The notes beneath the pieces were generated by a model. That model worked only from the letters and a program-made list of their open reading frames with translations, had not been told where the DNA came from and did not search any database. A stretch of DNA of 35,405 nucleotides from the NCBI GenBank assembly GCA_023138835.1, contig JAGLOP010000020.1, positions 1 to 35,405 of the forward strand, in the 5' to 3' direction. Position 1 is the stretch's first letter, and each line of letters opens with the position of its first letter. This document shows, piece by piece, positions 1 through 7,917 of the stretch. A program made the translations under genes and the position numbers. This DNA is from Arcobacteraceae bacterium. Its GTDB lineage: Bacteria > Campylobacterota > Campylobacteria > Campylobacterales > Arcobacteraceae.

Positions 1-1259
1 TCCATAGAGGTAAATCCACCACCGACACAAACTACAGTTTTACCTTTTAAGTCTTCCATTGCAGGAGATCCTATTTGATATTTATGCCATAAGTTTACTT
101 TATCAAGCATCTCAATAGCACCCCAATACCCTTTCATCTCAGTGTTTTCATTAGCACAACGAATTGCTTTAGAAAGTCTTGCACCAAAGCCTAACATAGT
201 TGCATCAAACTCTTCAACAATCTCTTTTAATCTATTGGCATCTACTCTATGATTTCTAATAATTTCAACTGTCGGTAAATCTTCCACAAGTTGAATATCT
301 TTATTATATTTATCTATTGGCATTCTATACTCAGGAACACCAACAGCAACTTCACCACCAAGTACTGGCAACTCTTCAAAAATTGTACAAGCAATCCCTT
401 CAAGTCCTAAATAATATGCAGCAGTAAGTCCGGCAGGTCCGGCTCCAATAAGTGCTATTTTTTTACCATCATTTCTTGGTTTTTTTGGTTTAACCGGATG
501 AAACCACTCTAAACCGTGATCAGTTTCATAATCTGCACCTATTCTTTTTAGTTCCATAATTGAAACTGCTTCATCTAAATTCTTTCTTCTACAAGCATCT
601 TCACAAGGATGAGGACAAACTCTTCCACATACATGAGCTAAAGGCATTGCACCTCTGGTACTTGCTAATGATTCTTCAAAATTTAAATCTCTAACACCTT
701 CAATATATCCAGGAATATCAACATGAGTAGGACACATATCACTACATGGAGCTGTAACATTTGCTATATACTTCTCATCATCTTGATCATACCAAGGAGA
801 TTTTGTCTGTGTTTTAATTAAAGTTATAAATTGCTCTTCAAAATGCTCAATCATCCCTAAAATAGGAACTGGCACAGTTTTACCAATTTCACATTTACTC
901 GTTGTTGTCATTGTAGAGCTTATCTCTTTTATATGAGCTAAATCATCAAATGCACCTTCACCACGAGCAATTTTATCAAGCATATCATATAGTATTTGTC
1001 CACCCCATCGTCCAGGTGTACATCGCCCGCAAGCTTCACTGTATTCTTGATATTGTCTTGCATAATTTAGAGCTAGTTTAACTACATCTACATCATTTTC
1101 AAAAAGTGCAAAACCATCCCAACCTACAAACGCTTTAGTTGAATTTTCTTTATCATATTGTACCGGCAATTTAGCACTAGCTTCTTGCCAATCATCAGCT
1201 TTAACGCCTCGATTGTCAATTAACTCACCCTGCCAAGAAGAAAAATATACTTTACTCAA
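1..1259 (-). CDS. NuoF C-terminal/GltD-like FAD-dependent oxidoreductase, complex I input module (3' end cut by window)
   Basis: About 419 residues are visible; the C-terminus lies beyond the left edge. Residues 45-145 resemble the NADH_4Fe-4S domain at the end of NuoF (C77, C80, C123). Residues 171-223 form the DPYD-II/GltD double cluster region (C172, C176, C211, C215, C219, C223). An FAD Rossmann motif GAGPAG lies at 272-277 followed by GVPEYRMP, and a second dinucleotide-binding glycine motif begins at about 411. The FMN/NADH Rossmann half of a true NuoF is absent. The position expected to be the third N3-cluster cysteine is Gly83 (ACGRCTPGR). No ATG fits; the likely start is TTG at 1259, 15 nt after the in-frame stop of the NuoE-like gene, with AGG seven bases upstream. 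As the last visible gene of the nuo operon it probably feeds electrons into complex I. The electron donor is inferred, not shown. Confidence 0.8.
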   Translation of the reverse strand, partial: MSKVYFSSWQGELIDNRGVKADDWQEASAKLPVQYDKENSTKAFVGWDGFALFENDVDVVKLALNYARQYQEYSEACGRCTPGRWGGQILYDMLDKIARGEGAFDDLAHIKEISSTMTTTSKCEIGKTVPVPILGMIEHFEEQFITLIKTQTKSPWYDQDDEKYIANVTAPCSDMCPTHVDIPGYIEGVRDLNFEESLASTRGAMPLAHVCGRVCPHPCEDACRRKNLDEAVSIMELKRIGADYETDHGLEWFHPVKPKKPRNDGKKIALIGAGPAGLTAAYYLGLEGIACTIFEELPVLGGEVAVGVPEYRMPIDKYNKDIQLVEDLPTVEIIRNHRVDANRLKEIVEEFDATMLGFGARLSKAIRCANENTEMKGYWGAIEMLDKVNLWHKYQIGSPAMEDLKGKTVVCVGGGFTSM

Positions 1260-1274
1260 ATCTTTACCTAAACC

Positions 1275-1556
1275 TTATTTTGCTTCAACTGCTGTTTCTT
1301 CTTCAGTTTCAACTTCCAATACAGGAGTCGCTACTTTTTTAACTACTACAGTCCAATCTACTTCATTAAACTTAAGCGAGTTCATTAATGTAAATTTATT
1401 TTCTTTTACAGCATCTGCTACATTCTGAATTGCTGAAAAATCACCAATTTCAAAAATGAATATTCCATTTTCACCATCTTCAATATCTGTATTCATTAAT
1501 TCAATTAATCTAGGAATAAAATTTTCTTTATGGTTTCTTAAATCATATCGTTTCAT
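1275..1556 (-). CDS. NuoE-like complex I accessory subunit (Campylobacterota type, no cysteines)
   Basis: A 93-residue protein beginning [15 protein letters not shown]. It occupies the nuoE slot between nuoD and the NuoF/GltD-like gene, and its ATG overlaps the nuoD stop by one base (ATGA), which suggests translational coupling. Small NuoE-position proteins of this kind are known from Campylobacter and Helicobacter nuo operons. It contains no cysteine at all, so it cannot hold the N1a [2Fe-2S] cluster of a canonical NuoE, which is also usually about 160 residues. The last 20 residues are acidic and Ala/Glu-rich, probably a flexible tail. Assignment rests on position, length and N-terminal resemblance; its exact role is unknown. 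Confidence 0.75.
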   Translation of the reverse strand: MKRYDLRNHKENFIPRLIELMNTDIEDGENGIFIFEIGDFSAIQNVADAVKENKFTLMNSLKFNEVDWTVVVKKVATPVLEVETEEETAVEAK

Positions 1557-2782
1557 TATCTGTCAATCTCCCCAAATACTATATTTAAGTTACCAATAAT
1601 AGTAACAACATCAGCTAATTGATGTCCCGGTAATAAATCTTGTAAAAGACCTGTATGCCAAAAACTAGGAGCTCTAACTTTTAATTTATATGGATAAGGA
1701 GAACCGTCCGAAACTATATAAAATCCTAATTCACCTTTTGGTGATTCAGTAGCTATATAAACTTCACCTTTTGGTGGTCTCATACCTTGAGTTACTAAAA
1801 CAAAATGTTGCATTAGAGAATAATTTTGTGTCATAATATCTTCTTTTGAAGCAGATAAATATTCAGGTGAAATAGCCATAAGCTGTGTATCACTTTCTTT
1901 ATACATTGGTACAAGTTGTTTTAAAATCTTCATAGATTCTCCCATCTCTTGCATTGTACATTTATATCTTCCATAACTGTCACAAGTATCGGCAACCGGA
2001 ATATTAAAACTAAGCTCAGGATATAAACCATAAGGCATCTCTTTTCTTAAATCCCATTTAAATCCACTACCTCTTAAAGCTACACCTGAAACTCCCCAAG
2101 ATTTTGCCATTTGCGGCGTAATTACACCTACATCTTCAAGTCTCATTTTCCAGATTCTATTTTTAGATAATAATCCTTCATAAACTCCAATTTGTTCAGT
2201 TAGAATATTCATAAACTTCTCAAGCTCATAAATCCAACCAGAAGGTAAATCTAAAGGAACACCACCAATTCTTACTGCACTGTGAGTAAGTCTAGCTCCA
2301 CAATAATCTTCCATTAAGTCCATTGCATATTCTCTTTCACGGAATGCATAAAGGAACACTGACATAGCTCCAACATCAAGTGCGTGAGTAGCAAGCCAAA
2401 AAAGATGAGAAATAATTCTATTTAACTCTAAAAGCATAGTTCTGATTACTTCTGCACGTCTAGGAGCTTCAACACCAATTAATTTTTCAATTGCAAGTGC
2501 ATATCCATAGTTATTAGAAGTTGATGCAATATAATCCATTCTATCTGTTGTAGGTAAAAATTCATTATACATCATATTTTCACCCATTTTCTCCATACCT
2601 CTATGAAGATATCCAACATCCGGATGAGCTTTAATTACCTCTTCACCTTGTAGTTCAAGGATTAATCTTAACTGTCCGTGAGCCGATGGATGTTGTGGTC
2701 CAAAGTTAACCACCATAGTATTATCATCTCTATCAAAAGTTATATTTTCAAAAAATGGTTTTAATCTATTTTTATGTTGCAT
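1556..2782 (-). CDS. nuoD: NADH-quinone oxidoreductase subunit D (49 kDa)
   Basis: A 408-residue protein of normal length for NuoD. The N-terminal [12 protein letters not shown] motif is the family hallmark, followed by [13 protein letters not shown] and a C-terminus ending NIVFGEIDR. NuoD belongs to the peripheral arm of complex I next to NuoB and helps form the quinone-binding cavity near cluster N2. It is a separate gene rather than a NuoCD fusion as in E. coli. It starts four bases after the nuoC stop and its own stop overlaps the NuoE-like start, so the genes are clearly cotranscribed. Confidence 0.97.
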   Translation of the reverse strand: MQHKNRLKPFFENITFDRDDNTMVVNFGPQHPSAHGQLRLILELQGEEVIKAHPDVGYLHRGMEKMGENMMYNEFLPTTDRMDYIASTSNNYGYALAIEKLIGVEAPRRAEVIRTMLLELNRIISHLFWLATHALDVGAMSVFLYAFREREYAMDLMEDYCGARLTHSAVRIGGVPLDLPSGWIYELEKFMNILTEQIGVYEGLLSKNRIWKMRLEDVGVITPQMAKSWGVSGVALRGSGFKWDLRKEMPYGLYPELSFNIPVADTCDSYGRYKCTMQEMGESMKILKQLVPMYKESDTQLMAISPEYLSASKEDIMTQNYSLMQHFVLVTQGMRPPKGEVYIATESPKGELGFYIVSDGSPYPYKLKVRAPSFWHTGLLQDLLPGHQLADVVTIIGNLNIVFGEIDR

Positions 2783-2786
2783 AGTC

Positions 2787-3608
2787 TTACCTTCTCTCTT
2801 CTAATTGCACAGATTTAATTTCGTCAAATGGTGTTATAATCTTTTTACCAAATGCTGTAACTCCACCCTCTTCTTGATATTGAATAGGAGTGTCTGGCTC
2901 ATTACCTTCAGAGATAATCGCCCCTTTTGGAACTTCATGACCCAATCTTGCAAATCTTTCGGTATCATATCTGTCAACAACAGCTTGATCTCTGATTTCT
3001 GGCCCAACCTCTTCTCTGGCATCTTTTCCAAAAATTTTATCTACTTCGTACCATCTTGCAGCTTCATCACCAATCATTGGATAAGATTTTAATAAAGGAT
3101 GACCTGTCCAATCGTCCGGCATAAGGATTCTTTTCATCATAGGATGATTATTAACTTTTACACCATACATATCATACATCTCTCGCTCAGACCAATCCGC
3201 CATTCTAAAAAGTGGGTTTACAGATTCGATAGCTTGGTCTTCTTTTAAGAAACATTTTAATCTTATTCTTTTATGTTTACTCATTGACAACATTTCATAA
3301 ACAATCTCAAATCCACCTTTAGATGCCAGATAATCAACAGCAGTTAATTCCATCATAAAATCATACGCGCAAATCTCTTTTAAATGCTTAATAGCTTCAA
3401 TATTATCACAAGCATTAACATACATTACTAAATGGTCAAGTTCAATAAAGGCCTCTTTTACTTCTACTTTTTTTGACAAACTCAAAAAATCATTACTAAA
3501 AGTTGAATCATTATAAACTGACTCTTTGGCTAATTGCGGTGTGATATAAAATCTATCATTAAAGTAAGATTTTTTTTGTACATCCTGTTTATTTTGATAT
3601 GCTCTCAT
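2787..3608 (-). CDS. nuoC: NADH-quinone oxidoreductase subunit C (30 kDa)
   Basis: A 273-residue protein. The central part carries the 30-kDa subunit signature ([20 protein letters not shown], then [23 protein letters not shown]). NuoC packs against NuoD in the peripheral arm and holds no cofactor. The stretch after about residue 195 ([15 protein letters not shown] onward, roughly 75 residues) extends past the conserved core and is typical of longer NuoC proteins in this phylum. Its ATG overlaps the nuoB stop by one base, and nuoD follows after four bases. Confidence 0.96.
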   Translation of the reverse strand: MRAYQNKQDVQKKSYFNDRFYITPQLAKESVYNDSTFSNDFLSLSKKVEVKEAFIELDHLVMYVNACDNIEAIKHLKEICAYDFMMELTAVDYLASKGGFEIVYEMLSMSKHKRIRLKCFLKEDQAIESVNPLFRMADWSEREMYDMYGVKVNNHPMMKRILMPDDWTGHPLLKSYPMIGDEAARWYEVDKIFGKDAREEVGPEIRDQAVVDRYDTERFARLGHEVPKGAIISEGNEPDTPIQYQEEGGVTAFGKKIITPFDEIKSVQLEERR

Positions 3609-4117
3609 TACACTAACCTTTTTGCTTTTTGTGCCATACTAGCAGGCTTACTTCTAATTTTTCTTTGAAGCATCATAAGTGCATATTGAATTGTTTCAGG
3701 TCTAGGCGCACAACCTGGAAGATAAATATCAACTGGAATAATTCTATCAACACCTTGTACCGTTGCATATGTATTAAACATACCACCGGTATTTGCACAA
3801 CTTCCCATAGAGATTACCCATTTAGGATCTGGCATTTGATCATAAAGTCTTCTCATAAATTCTGCATGTTTTTTCGTCAGTGTTCCTGCAACAATAATAA
3901 CATCTGATTGTCGTGGACTTGCTCTAAAAATAGTACCGAATCTGTCAAAGTCAAATCTAGATGCTCCTGATGCCATCATCTCAATAGCACAACAAGCAAG
4001 ACCGTAAGTCATAGGCCAAAGTGAATTACTTCGACCAAAATTTACAAGTTTATCAACGGCAGTAAGAACAATAGGTGCTCCACCATCTGCTAAATAATTT
4101 ACTTTATGCTGTGCCAT
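3608..4117 (-). CDS. nuoB: NADH-quinone oxidoreductase subunit B (PSST, N2 cluster)
   Basis: A 169-residue protein with all four N2 [4Fe-4S] ligands visible: the tandem pair C42-C43 ([11 protein letters not shown]), C107 ([10 protein letters not shown]) and C136 (LPGCAPRPE). N2 is the last iron-sulphur cluster before quinone in complex I. The ATG lies inside the 3' end of nuoA (19-base overlap) and the stop overlaps the nuoC start by one base, so translation is probably coupled across the three genes. Confidence 0.98.
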   Translation of the reverse strand: MAQHKVNYLADGGAPIVLTAVDKLVNFGRSNSLWPMTYGLACCAIEMMASGASRFDFDRFGTIFRASPRQSDVIIVAGTLTKKHAEFMRRLYDQMPDPKWVISMGSCANTGGMFNTYATVQGVDRIIPVDIYLPGCAPRPETIQYALMMLQRKIRSKPASMAQKAKRLV

Positions 4118-4488
4118 TCAAGGGCTCCTTTTTTCCATGCGTATATAAAACCAATAGTTAATAAAATGATAAATAAAATCATCTCAATAAAACCAAACCA
4201 ACCTAACATTTTAAAGTTAACTGCCCATGGAAACATAAAAATAATCTCCACATCAAATAAAATAAATAAAAGTGCCATTAAGTAAAACTGAACCGAAATA
4301 CTATTTGGTTGTTTTGTTACTTCCGGTCCACACTCATAAAGTGTACACTTTATCTTCTCAGTATCTAATCGTGCAAGCTTTCTACTTACAAATCTAGCAG
4401 CCGCAGTCGTTGCCATAAATGCTCCGAATGTTAATACAAACATAACAAAAGCACCGAAATAAGGATGAGCAAAATCCATATGTTCCAT
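4099..4488 (-). CDS. nuoA: NADH-quinone oxidoreductase subunit A
   Basis: A 129-residue membrane subunit with three hydrophobic segments (about residues 10-30, 65-88 and 95-117). The conserved loop reads [10 protein letters not shown], containing the cysteine typical of NuoA/ND3, and the second helix has [13 protein letters not shown], also a family hallmark. It is the first gene of the nuo operon. A good ribosome-binding site (AAGGGG) lies just upstream of the ATG, and a promoter candidate is listed separately. Confidence 0.97.
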   Translation of the reverse strand: MEHMDFAHPYFGAFVMFVLTFGAFMATTAAARFVSRKLARLDTEKIKCTLYECGPEVTKQPNSISVQFYLMALLFILFDVEIIFMFPWAVNFKMLGWFGFIEMILFIILLTIGFIYAWKKGALEWHSIK

Positions 4489-4543
4489 AGTTTCCCCTTT
4501 GTATCAACTTTTATTTATTAAAAAGTCGATAATAATTGGATAG

Positions 4544-4552
4544 ATTTTAGCA
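4544..4552 (-). promoter_or_regulatory. Candidate extended -10 promoter for the nuo operon
   Basis: On the minus strand the sequence reads TTTTGCTAAAAT, matching the extended -10 form (TGnTAnAAT) typical of Campylobacterota housekeeping promoters, which often lack a recognisable -35. It lies about 56 bases upstream of the nuoA ATG. This is a pattern call only. Confidence 0.5.
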
Positions 4553-4600
4553 AAATAAATGTAAATATCTACTTATATTAAATTCTTTATTATGTTTCTA

Positions 4601-4615
4601 GTTACTGTTTGTAAC
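4601..4615. promoter_or_regulatory. Perfect 15-bp inverted repeat in the nuo/feo divergent region
   Basis: GTTAC-TGTTT-GTAAC: two perfect 5-bp arms around a 5-bp spacer. It sits about 50 bases upstream of the nuo -10 candidate and 35 bases upstream of the feo -10 candidate, so a dimeric regulator bound here could touch either promoter. I cannot match it to a named regulator. In AT-rich DNA a chance occurrence is possible. Confidence 0.25.
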
Positions 4616-4649
4616 AAAGAAGGAGCTAGTAGCACTCAAGAAGTTAGCA

Positions 4650-4655
4650 TATAAT
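4650..4655 (+). promoter_or_regulatory. Candidate -10 box (TATAAT) for feoAB
   Basis: A perfect TATAAT in the context TTAGCATATAATC. It would give a transcript starting near 4662 with an untranslated leader of about 80 bases. The Fur-type boxes lie at and just downstream of the predicted start point, a position suited to repression. No convincing -35 is visible, which is usual in this phylum. Confidence 0.5.
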
Positions 4656-4696
4656 CAAAAATGATATTAACTATCACTTTTAATGATATTTTAAGT

Positions 4697-4716
4697 TGAT
4701 AATGGTTATCATTTCC
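4697..4716 (+). promoter_or_regulatory. Fur box controlling feoAB
   Basis: TGATAA-TGG-TTATCA is a perfect 6-bp inverted repeat (4697-4711). The stretch from 4698 closely matches the classical 19-bp Fur consensus (GATAATGATAATCATTATC), with a few central and 3' mismatches. Further GATA/TATC half-sites at 4662-4676 and 4683-4690 suggest an array of overlapping boxes. Placement directly before feoA supports iron repression by Fur. Confidence 0.7.
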
Positions 4717-4740
4717 AAAATACAAGTTTAGGAATTTTTT

Positions 4741-4965
4741 ATGAAGTTATCAGATTTATCAAAAAACCAAAAAGCAACTATTATAAAAATAGAATGTCCA
4801 AAGGATTTAAAACAAAGATTTTATTCATTTGGTATCATAAAAGGTGCAACTATTTTTATTGAAACTATCAGTTTAGCAAAAAACACTATCGAGATAAATG
4901 TAGAAGATACTTCAATAGGAATTAGAGTTGAGGAAGCCAAAACAATCGAAGTGGAGCTTATATAA
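4741..4965 (+). CDS. feoA: Ferrous iron transport protein A
   Basis: A 74-residue SH3-like FeoA domain protein (KLSDL start, RFYSFGIIKGATI core, and an IGIRVEEAKTIEVE C-terminus like other FeoA proteins). FeoA is a small cytosolic protein thought to modulate the FeoB transporter. Its stop codon overlaps the feoB ATG by one base (TAATG), so the two are translationally coupled. Fur-type boxes lie immediately upstream. The ribosome-binding site is a modest AGGA-type match. Confidence 0.93.
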   Translation: MKLSDLSKNQKATIIKIECPKDLKQRFYSFGIIKGATIFIETISLAKNTIEINVEDTSIGIRVEEAKTIEVELI

Positions 4966-7022
4966 TGAAGCCATGTAGTTCACCCAATTCGCTTGCGCCA
5001 ATGAGAATTATCCTTGCAGGACAGCCAAATGTAGGTAAATCTTCACTTATAAATGCGATGAGTGATTCACGTCTTAAAGTCGGAAATTTTAGTGGTGTAA
5101 CAGTTGAGAAAACTGAAATTTGTTTTGAGCATCATTGTCATGCTATTGAGATGATAGATCTACCGGGAACTTATTCTATAAATGGATTTTCACAAGAAGA
5201 AAAAGTTGCACGTAATTACCTTTTAAATGAAGATTATGATGTAATAATCAATGTAGTGGATTCTACTCATCTAACAAGAAATTTACTTTTAACTTTAGAA
5301 CTTCAAAATTTAAATAAGAAAATGGTATTGGCTCTTAATATGTATGATGAGGCTAAAAAAGAGGGTATTATCATTGATGCCAAGCAAATAGAAGCGATCA
5401 CCGGTATTCCCACAATTGCAGTATCTGCAAATACAAAAGAGGGTATTGATGAACTACTTGATACTGTACATCATATTTATGATGATGAAAAAAGATTAAG
5501 ATCAAATATTAGTTATAGTGATGCGATTGAAGAAGTTATTTTTGATGTAAAAGAATTTTTAGATAATAAAAACTATCAATATAAAGATTTAGATACTAGA
5601 GAGATGGCCATTAAGCTTCTTATTGAAGATAAACCTTTTTATAAAGCTATCCATGATAAACCTATTTTTATGGAACTTCAACCCTTATTGGTAAAATCAC
5701 TTGATAAAATATACTCATATTATGAAACAAAAGATATAATTGATATTCAATCACAAGAGTACCACTCAATAGCACGTGGTATCAGAGCAGAAACAGTTAA
5801 AACTTCAACGGACAAACAACCAAAAAAATTAACAAAAAGAATCGATAATATACTTATAAATAAATTTGCGGGGATTCCTATATTTTTATTTTTTATGTGG
5901 GGATTATTTCAGCTTACTTTTGAACTTGGTGCAATTCCAATGGATTATATTGATGCAGGTTTTGGATGGTTAGGTGATGCTGTTGGACAAAGTATAGCTC
6001 ATGAGGGACTTCGTTCTTTAATAGTTGACGGTATTATTGCAGGTGTTGGTGCTGTTGTTTTATTTTTACCAAATATCATCATACTTTATATTGGTATTGC
6101 ATTGCTTGAAACTACTGGGTATATGAGTAGAGTTGCATTTTTACTTGATGGATTTTTTCATAAATTTGGGCTTCATGGTAAAAGTTTTATCCCTTTAGTT
6201 ACCGGGTTTGGTTGTAGTGTTCCAGCATATATGGCAACACGAACACTTAAAAATGAGAAAGATAGGCTTATTACTTTATTTATAATTGGATTTATGAGTT
6301 GTGGTGCTAAGCTTCCCATTTATGTACTTTTTGCAGGTGCATTTTTTGCTCCTGAGGAAGCTGGAAATATATTATTTTATATCTATATTGCAGGAGCAAT
6401 GCTAGGACTTGTGATGGCAAAAGTTTTAAGATTGACTGTATTTAAAGGTGATGATGAACCATTTGTGATGGAGATGCCAAAATACAGAATGCCCACACTA
6501 AAATTAATATATATGATTGTATCTTCTAAAGCTTGGTCATACTTAAAAAAAGCAGGTACATTTATTTTGGCTGCTACAATTTTAATCTGGTTTGCAAGTA
6601 ACTATCCCAAAATGGATACAACAAATCAATCAATACAACTTGAAAATAGTTATTTAGGGCAAATTGGAAAGCTAAGTGAACCATTCTTTGAACCACTTGG
6701 ATTTGATTGGAAGCTTGCAGTTGCCCTTGAAACTGGACTTGCTGCAAAAGAAGTTGTAGTTGCGACTTTGGGGATTCTTTATAATGTCGGAGATGAAGTT
6801 ACTGAGGAATCTGATCAACTGTTAAGTGCAATTAAAGAGCAAATACCATTTGCAACTGCCGTTTCATTTATAGTCTTTGTGATGATATATCTACCTTGTT
6901 TTGCGGCATCTATGGTTTTTGCCAAAGAGGCTGGTGGATATAAATATTTAGCATATCTATTTGTTTTTACAACAGCAGTTGCTTGGATAATGAGTTTTAT
7001 AGCATATAATATAGCGTTATAA
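4965..7022 (+). CDS. feoB: Ferrous iron transport protein B (GTPase permease)
   Basis: A 685-residue inner-membrane Fe(II) transporter. The N-terminal G domain has G1 GQPNVGKS (19-26), G3 DLPGTYS and G4 NMYD. The C-terminal membrane half has the two Gate motifs, GFGCSVPAYMATRT and SCGAKLPIYVLFAGAF, with the conserved cysteines. About 12 residues (MKPCSSPNSLAP) precede the usual start of the G domain. The ATG at 4965 is preferred because GGAG lies eight bases upstream and it is coupled to the feoA stop; Met13 is an alternative. The length is somewhat shorter than E. coli FeoB (773) but normal for this phylum. Confidence 0.97.
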   Translation: MKPCSSPNSLAPMRIILAGQPNVGKSSLINAMSDSRLKVGNFSGVTVEKTEICFEHHCHAIEMIDLPGTYSINGFSQEEKVARNYLLNEDYDVIINVVDSTHLTRNLLLTLELQNLNKKMVLALNMYDEAKKEGIIIDAKQIEAITGIPTIAVSANTKEGIDELLDTVHHIYDDEKRLRSNISYSDAIEEVIFDVKEFLDNKNYQYKDLDTREMAIKLLIEDKPFYKAIHDKPIFMELQPLLVKSLDKIYSYYETKDIIDIQSQEYHSIARGIRAETVKTSTDKQPKKLTKRIDNILINKFAGIPIFLFFMWGLFQLTFELGAIPMDYIDAGFGWLGDAVGQSIAHEGLRSLIVDGIIAGVGAVVLFLPNIIILYIGIALLETTGYMSRVAFLLDGFFHKFGLHGKSFIPLVTGFGCSVPAYMATRTLKNEKDRLITLFIIGFMSCGAKLPIYVLFAGAFFAPEEAGNILFYIYIAGAMLGLVMAKVLRLTVFKGDDEPFVMEMPKYRMPTLKLIYMIVSSKAWSYLKKAGTFILAATILIWFASNYPKMDTTNQSIQLENSYLGQIGKLSEPFFEPLGFDWKLAVALETGLAAKEVVVATLGILYNVGDEVTEESDQLLSAIKEQIPFATAVSFIVFVMIYLPCFAASMVFAKEAGGYKYLAYLFVFTTAVAWIMSFIAYNIAL

Positions 7023-7044
7023 AGCTATATTATACAGAGGTTTT
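7005..7044 (+). terminator. Hairpin terminator at the end of feoAB
   Basis: Perfect 11-bp arms TATAATATAGC (7005-7015) and GCTATATTATA (7024-7034) around an 8-base loop, followed by a short T run at 7040-7044. The left arm overlaps the feoB 3' end. It lies between convergent genes. The stem is AU-rich and the T tract is six bases away, so efficiency is uncertain. Confidence 0.6.
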
Positions 7045-7337
7045 TATTTAGGGTTAGGCAGGATATCTATATTGTATCTTTTACCTAGTTTAATTAATAT
7101 GGGAATTGTTAAAATAGAACCCGGCATTGCAATAAGCGGCAATAATGCGGCCATCTTACCAACATCTTTCAATTGATCAATAGCTTCATCTATCTCTTGG
7201 CTTGTTGGATTTGTATTACCACCTAATTGGGTATGTAATAAATCTTTAAATGTGATTATCATCTCTTTAGTTTGAATTGTTTCTTTTTTAATAAATATAC
7301 GATATTTACTTAAAGTACCTTTTATCTTAGTATTCAT
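7044..7337 (-). CDS. LETM1-like mini-protein
   Basis: A 97-residue protein. The second half (IAMPGSILTIPILIKLGKRY, then NIDILPNPK) matches the ending of LETM1/LETM1-like domains, which close with a proline-glycine hydrophobic segment, a Lys-rich stretch and an LLPS-type tail. The first half (ETIQTKEMIITFKDLLHTQL) fits the preceding helices. There is one hydrophobic segment at about residues 64-82. Mitochondrial LETM1 affects cation/proton exchange; the role of short bacterial relatives is not established, and I infer none. It is the last gene of the minus-strand run, 19 bases after the 163-residue membrane protein gene, with AGAG/GGAT before its ATG. Cotranscription is likely. Confidence 0.6.
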   Translation of the reverse strand: MNTKIKGTLSKYRIFIKKETIQTKEMIITFKDLLHTQLGGNTNPTSQEIDEAIDQLKDVGKMAALLPLIAMPGSILTIPILIKLGKRYNIDILPNPK

Positions 7338-7356
7338 TTTTATCCATCTCTTATAT

Positions 7357-7848
7357 TTAAGAGTTTGAAAGCTTATCTAAAATATATTGTTCTAAATCTT
7401 TTCTTTGAACATCTTCTTTTTGTGCTTCTTCATAGATATCATTAATAGATTTATTATATTCATCATAAGGGAAATACGGAAATTGCAGAGCCCAAGCATC
7501 TTTAATTCTTTTTCTTGTAACACTATCCCTAGTCCACTCTTTAAAGAAACTGAAAATACCAAACAACCAAGCAGTAAAGAATACAGCTATGATAATTGAA
7601 GCATGACAATCTAAAAGGCTAAAAAATGAATGGGTAATTAAAGCAATAGGAGCTATAAGTATGTGTGCTAAAATAATAAATACAACATAAGCACGAGCAA
7701 GTCTTAATCTAAAACCTAAAATTGTACCATCTAATTTCATCCCTTCATTAAAAAGTTGATTAGCTTCAAGTAAAGTAGCAAATTTAACAGGCTGTTTTGA
7801 CACATTATAAATATATGATATCAGTTTTTCTTTTAAGTTTTCAAACAT
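7357..7848 (-). CDS. Conserved hypothetical membrane protein, two TM segments
   Basis: A 163-residue protein I do not recognise. Two long hydrophobic segments (about residues 52-76 and 82-103) are flanked by a basic N-terminal region and a charged C-terminal region (KRIKDAWALQFPYFPYDEYN, then acidic and Lys-rich helices). It therefore looks like an inner-membrane protein with both ends in the cytoplasm. A very strong ribosome-binding site (GAGGAGGAG) lies before the ATG. This site falls inside a vestigial helicase reading frame that ends two bases before the ATG. Pairing with the LETM1-like gene downstream suggests a shared membrane-related role, but that is inference. Confidence 0.7.
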   Translation of the reverse strand: MFENLKEKLISYIYNVSKQPVKFATLLEANQLFNEGMKLDGTILGFRLRLARAYVVFIILAHILIAPIALITHSFFSLLDCHASIIIAVFFTAWLFGIFSFFKEWTRDSVTRKRIKDAWALQFPYFPYDEYNKSINDIYEEAQKEDVQRKDLEQYILDKLSNS

Positions 7849-7850
7849 TC

Positions 7851-7914
7851 TTACTCCTCCTCATTTTTTTGTATTCTATCGTATTTTGCATAACTTAAAT
7901 ATAAAATATATTTT
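7851..7914 (-). pseudogene. Vestigial 3' end of a UvrD-type helicase gene
   Basis: Read on the minus strand in frame, this stretch encodes YILYLSYAKYDRIQKNEEE then a TAA stop. The core ILYLSYAKYDRI is identical to the C-terminal part of the intact helicase encoded at 9335-11383. Of four base differences over 43 bases, three (CTT/TTA for Leu, TAT/TAC for Tyr) are silent in the helicase frame; the fourth (GAT/TAT) is at the edge. The frame is closed upstream at the end of the diguanylate cyclase gene, so nothing longer is expressed. It is best read as a leftover of a duplication or insertion event. Confidence 0.6.
7872..7914. repeat. 43-bp imperfect direct repeat, copy 1 (intergenic)
   Basis: Matches 9395-9437 at 39 of 43 positions without gaps by direct alignment. 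The two copies flank the REC-GGDEF gene in the same orientation. This copy lies between the REC-GGDEF stop and the 163-residue membrane protein gene. Confidence 0.8.
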
Positions 7915-7917
7915 AAT

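Noticed and set aside
2834..3031. Second minus-strand frame of 65 codons inside nuoC
   Set aside because: Fully inside the conserved nuoC gene in another frame, with no known domain.
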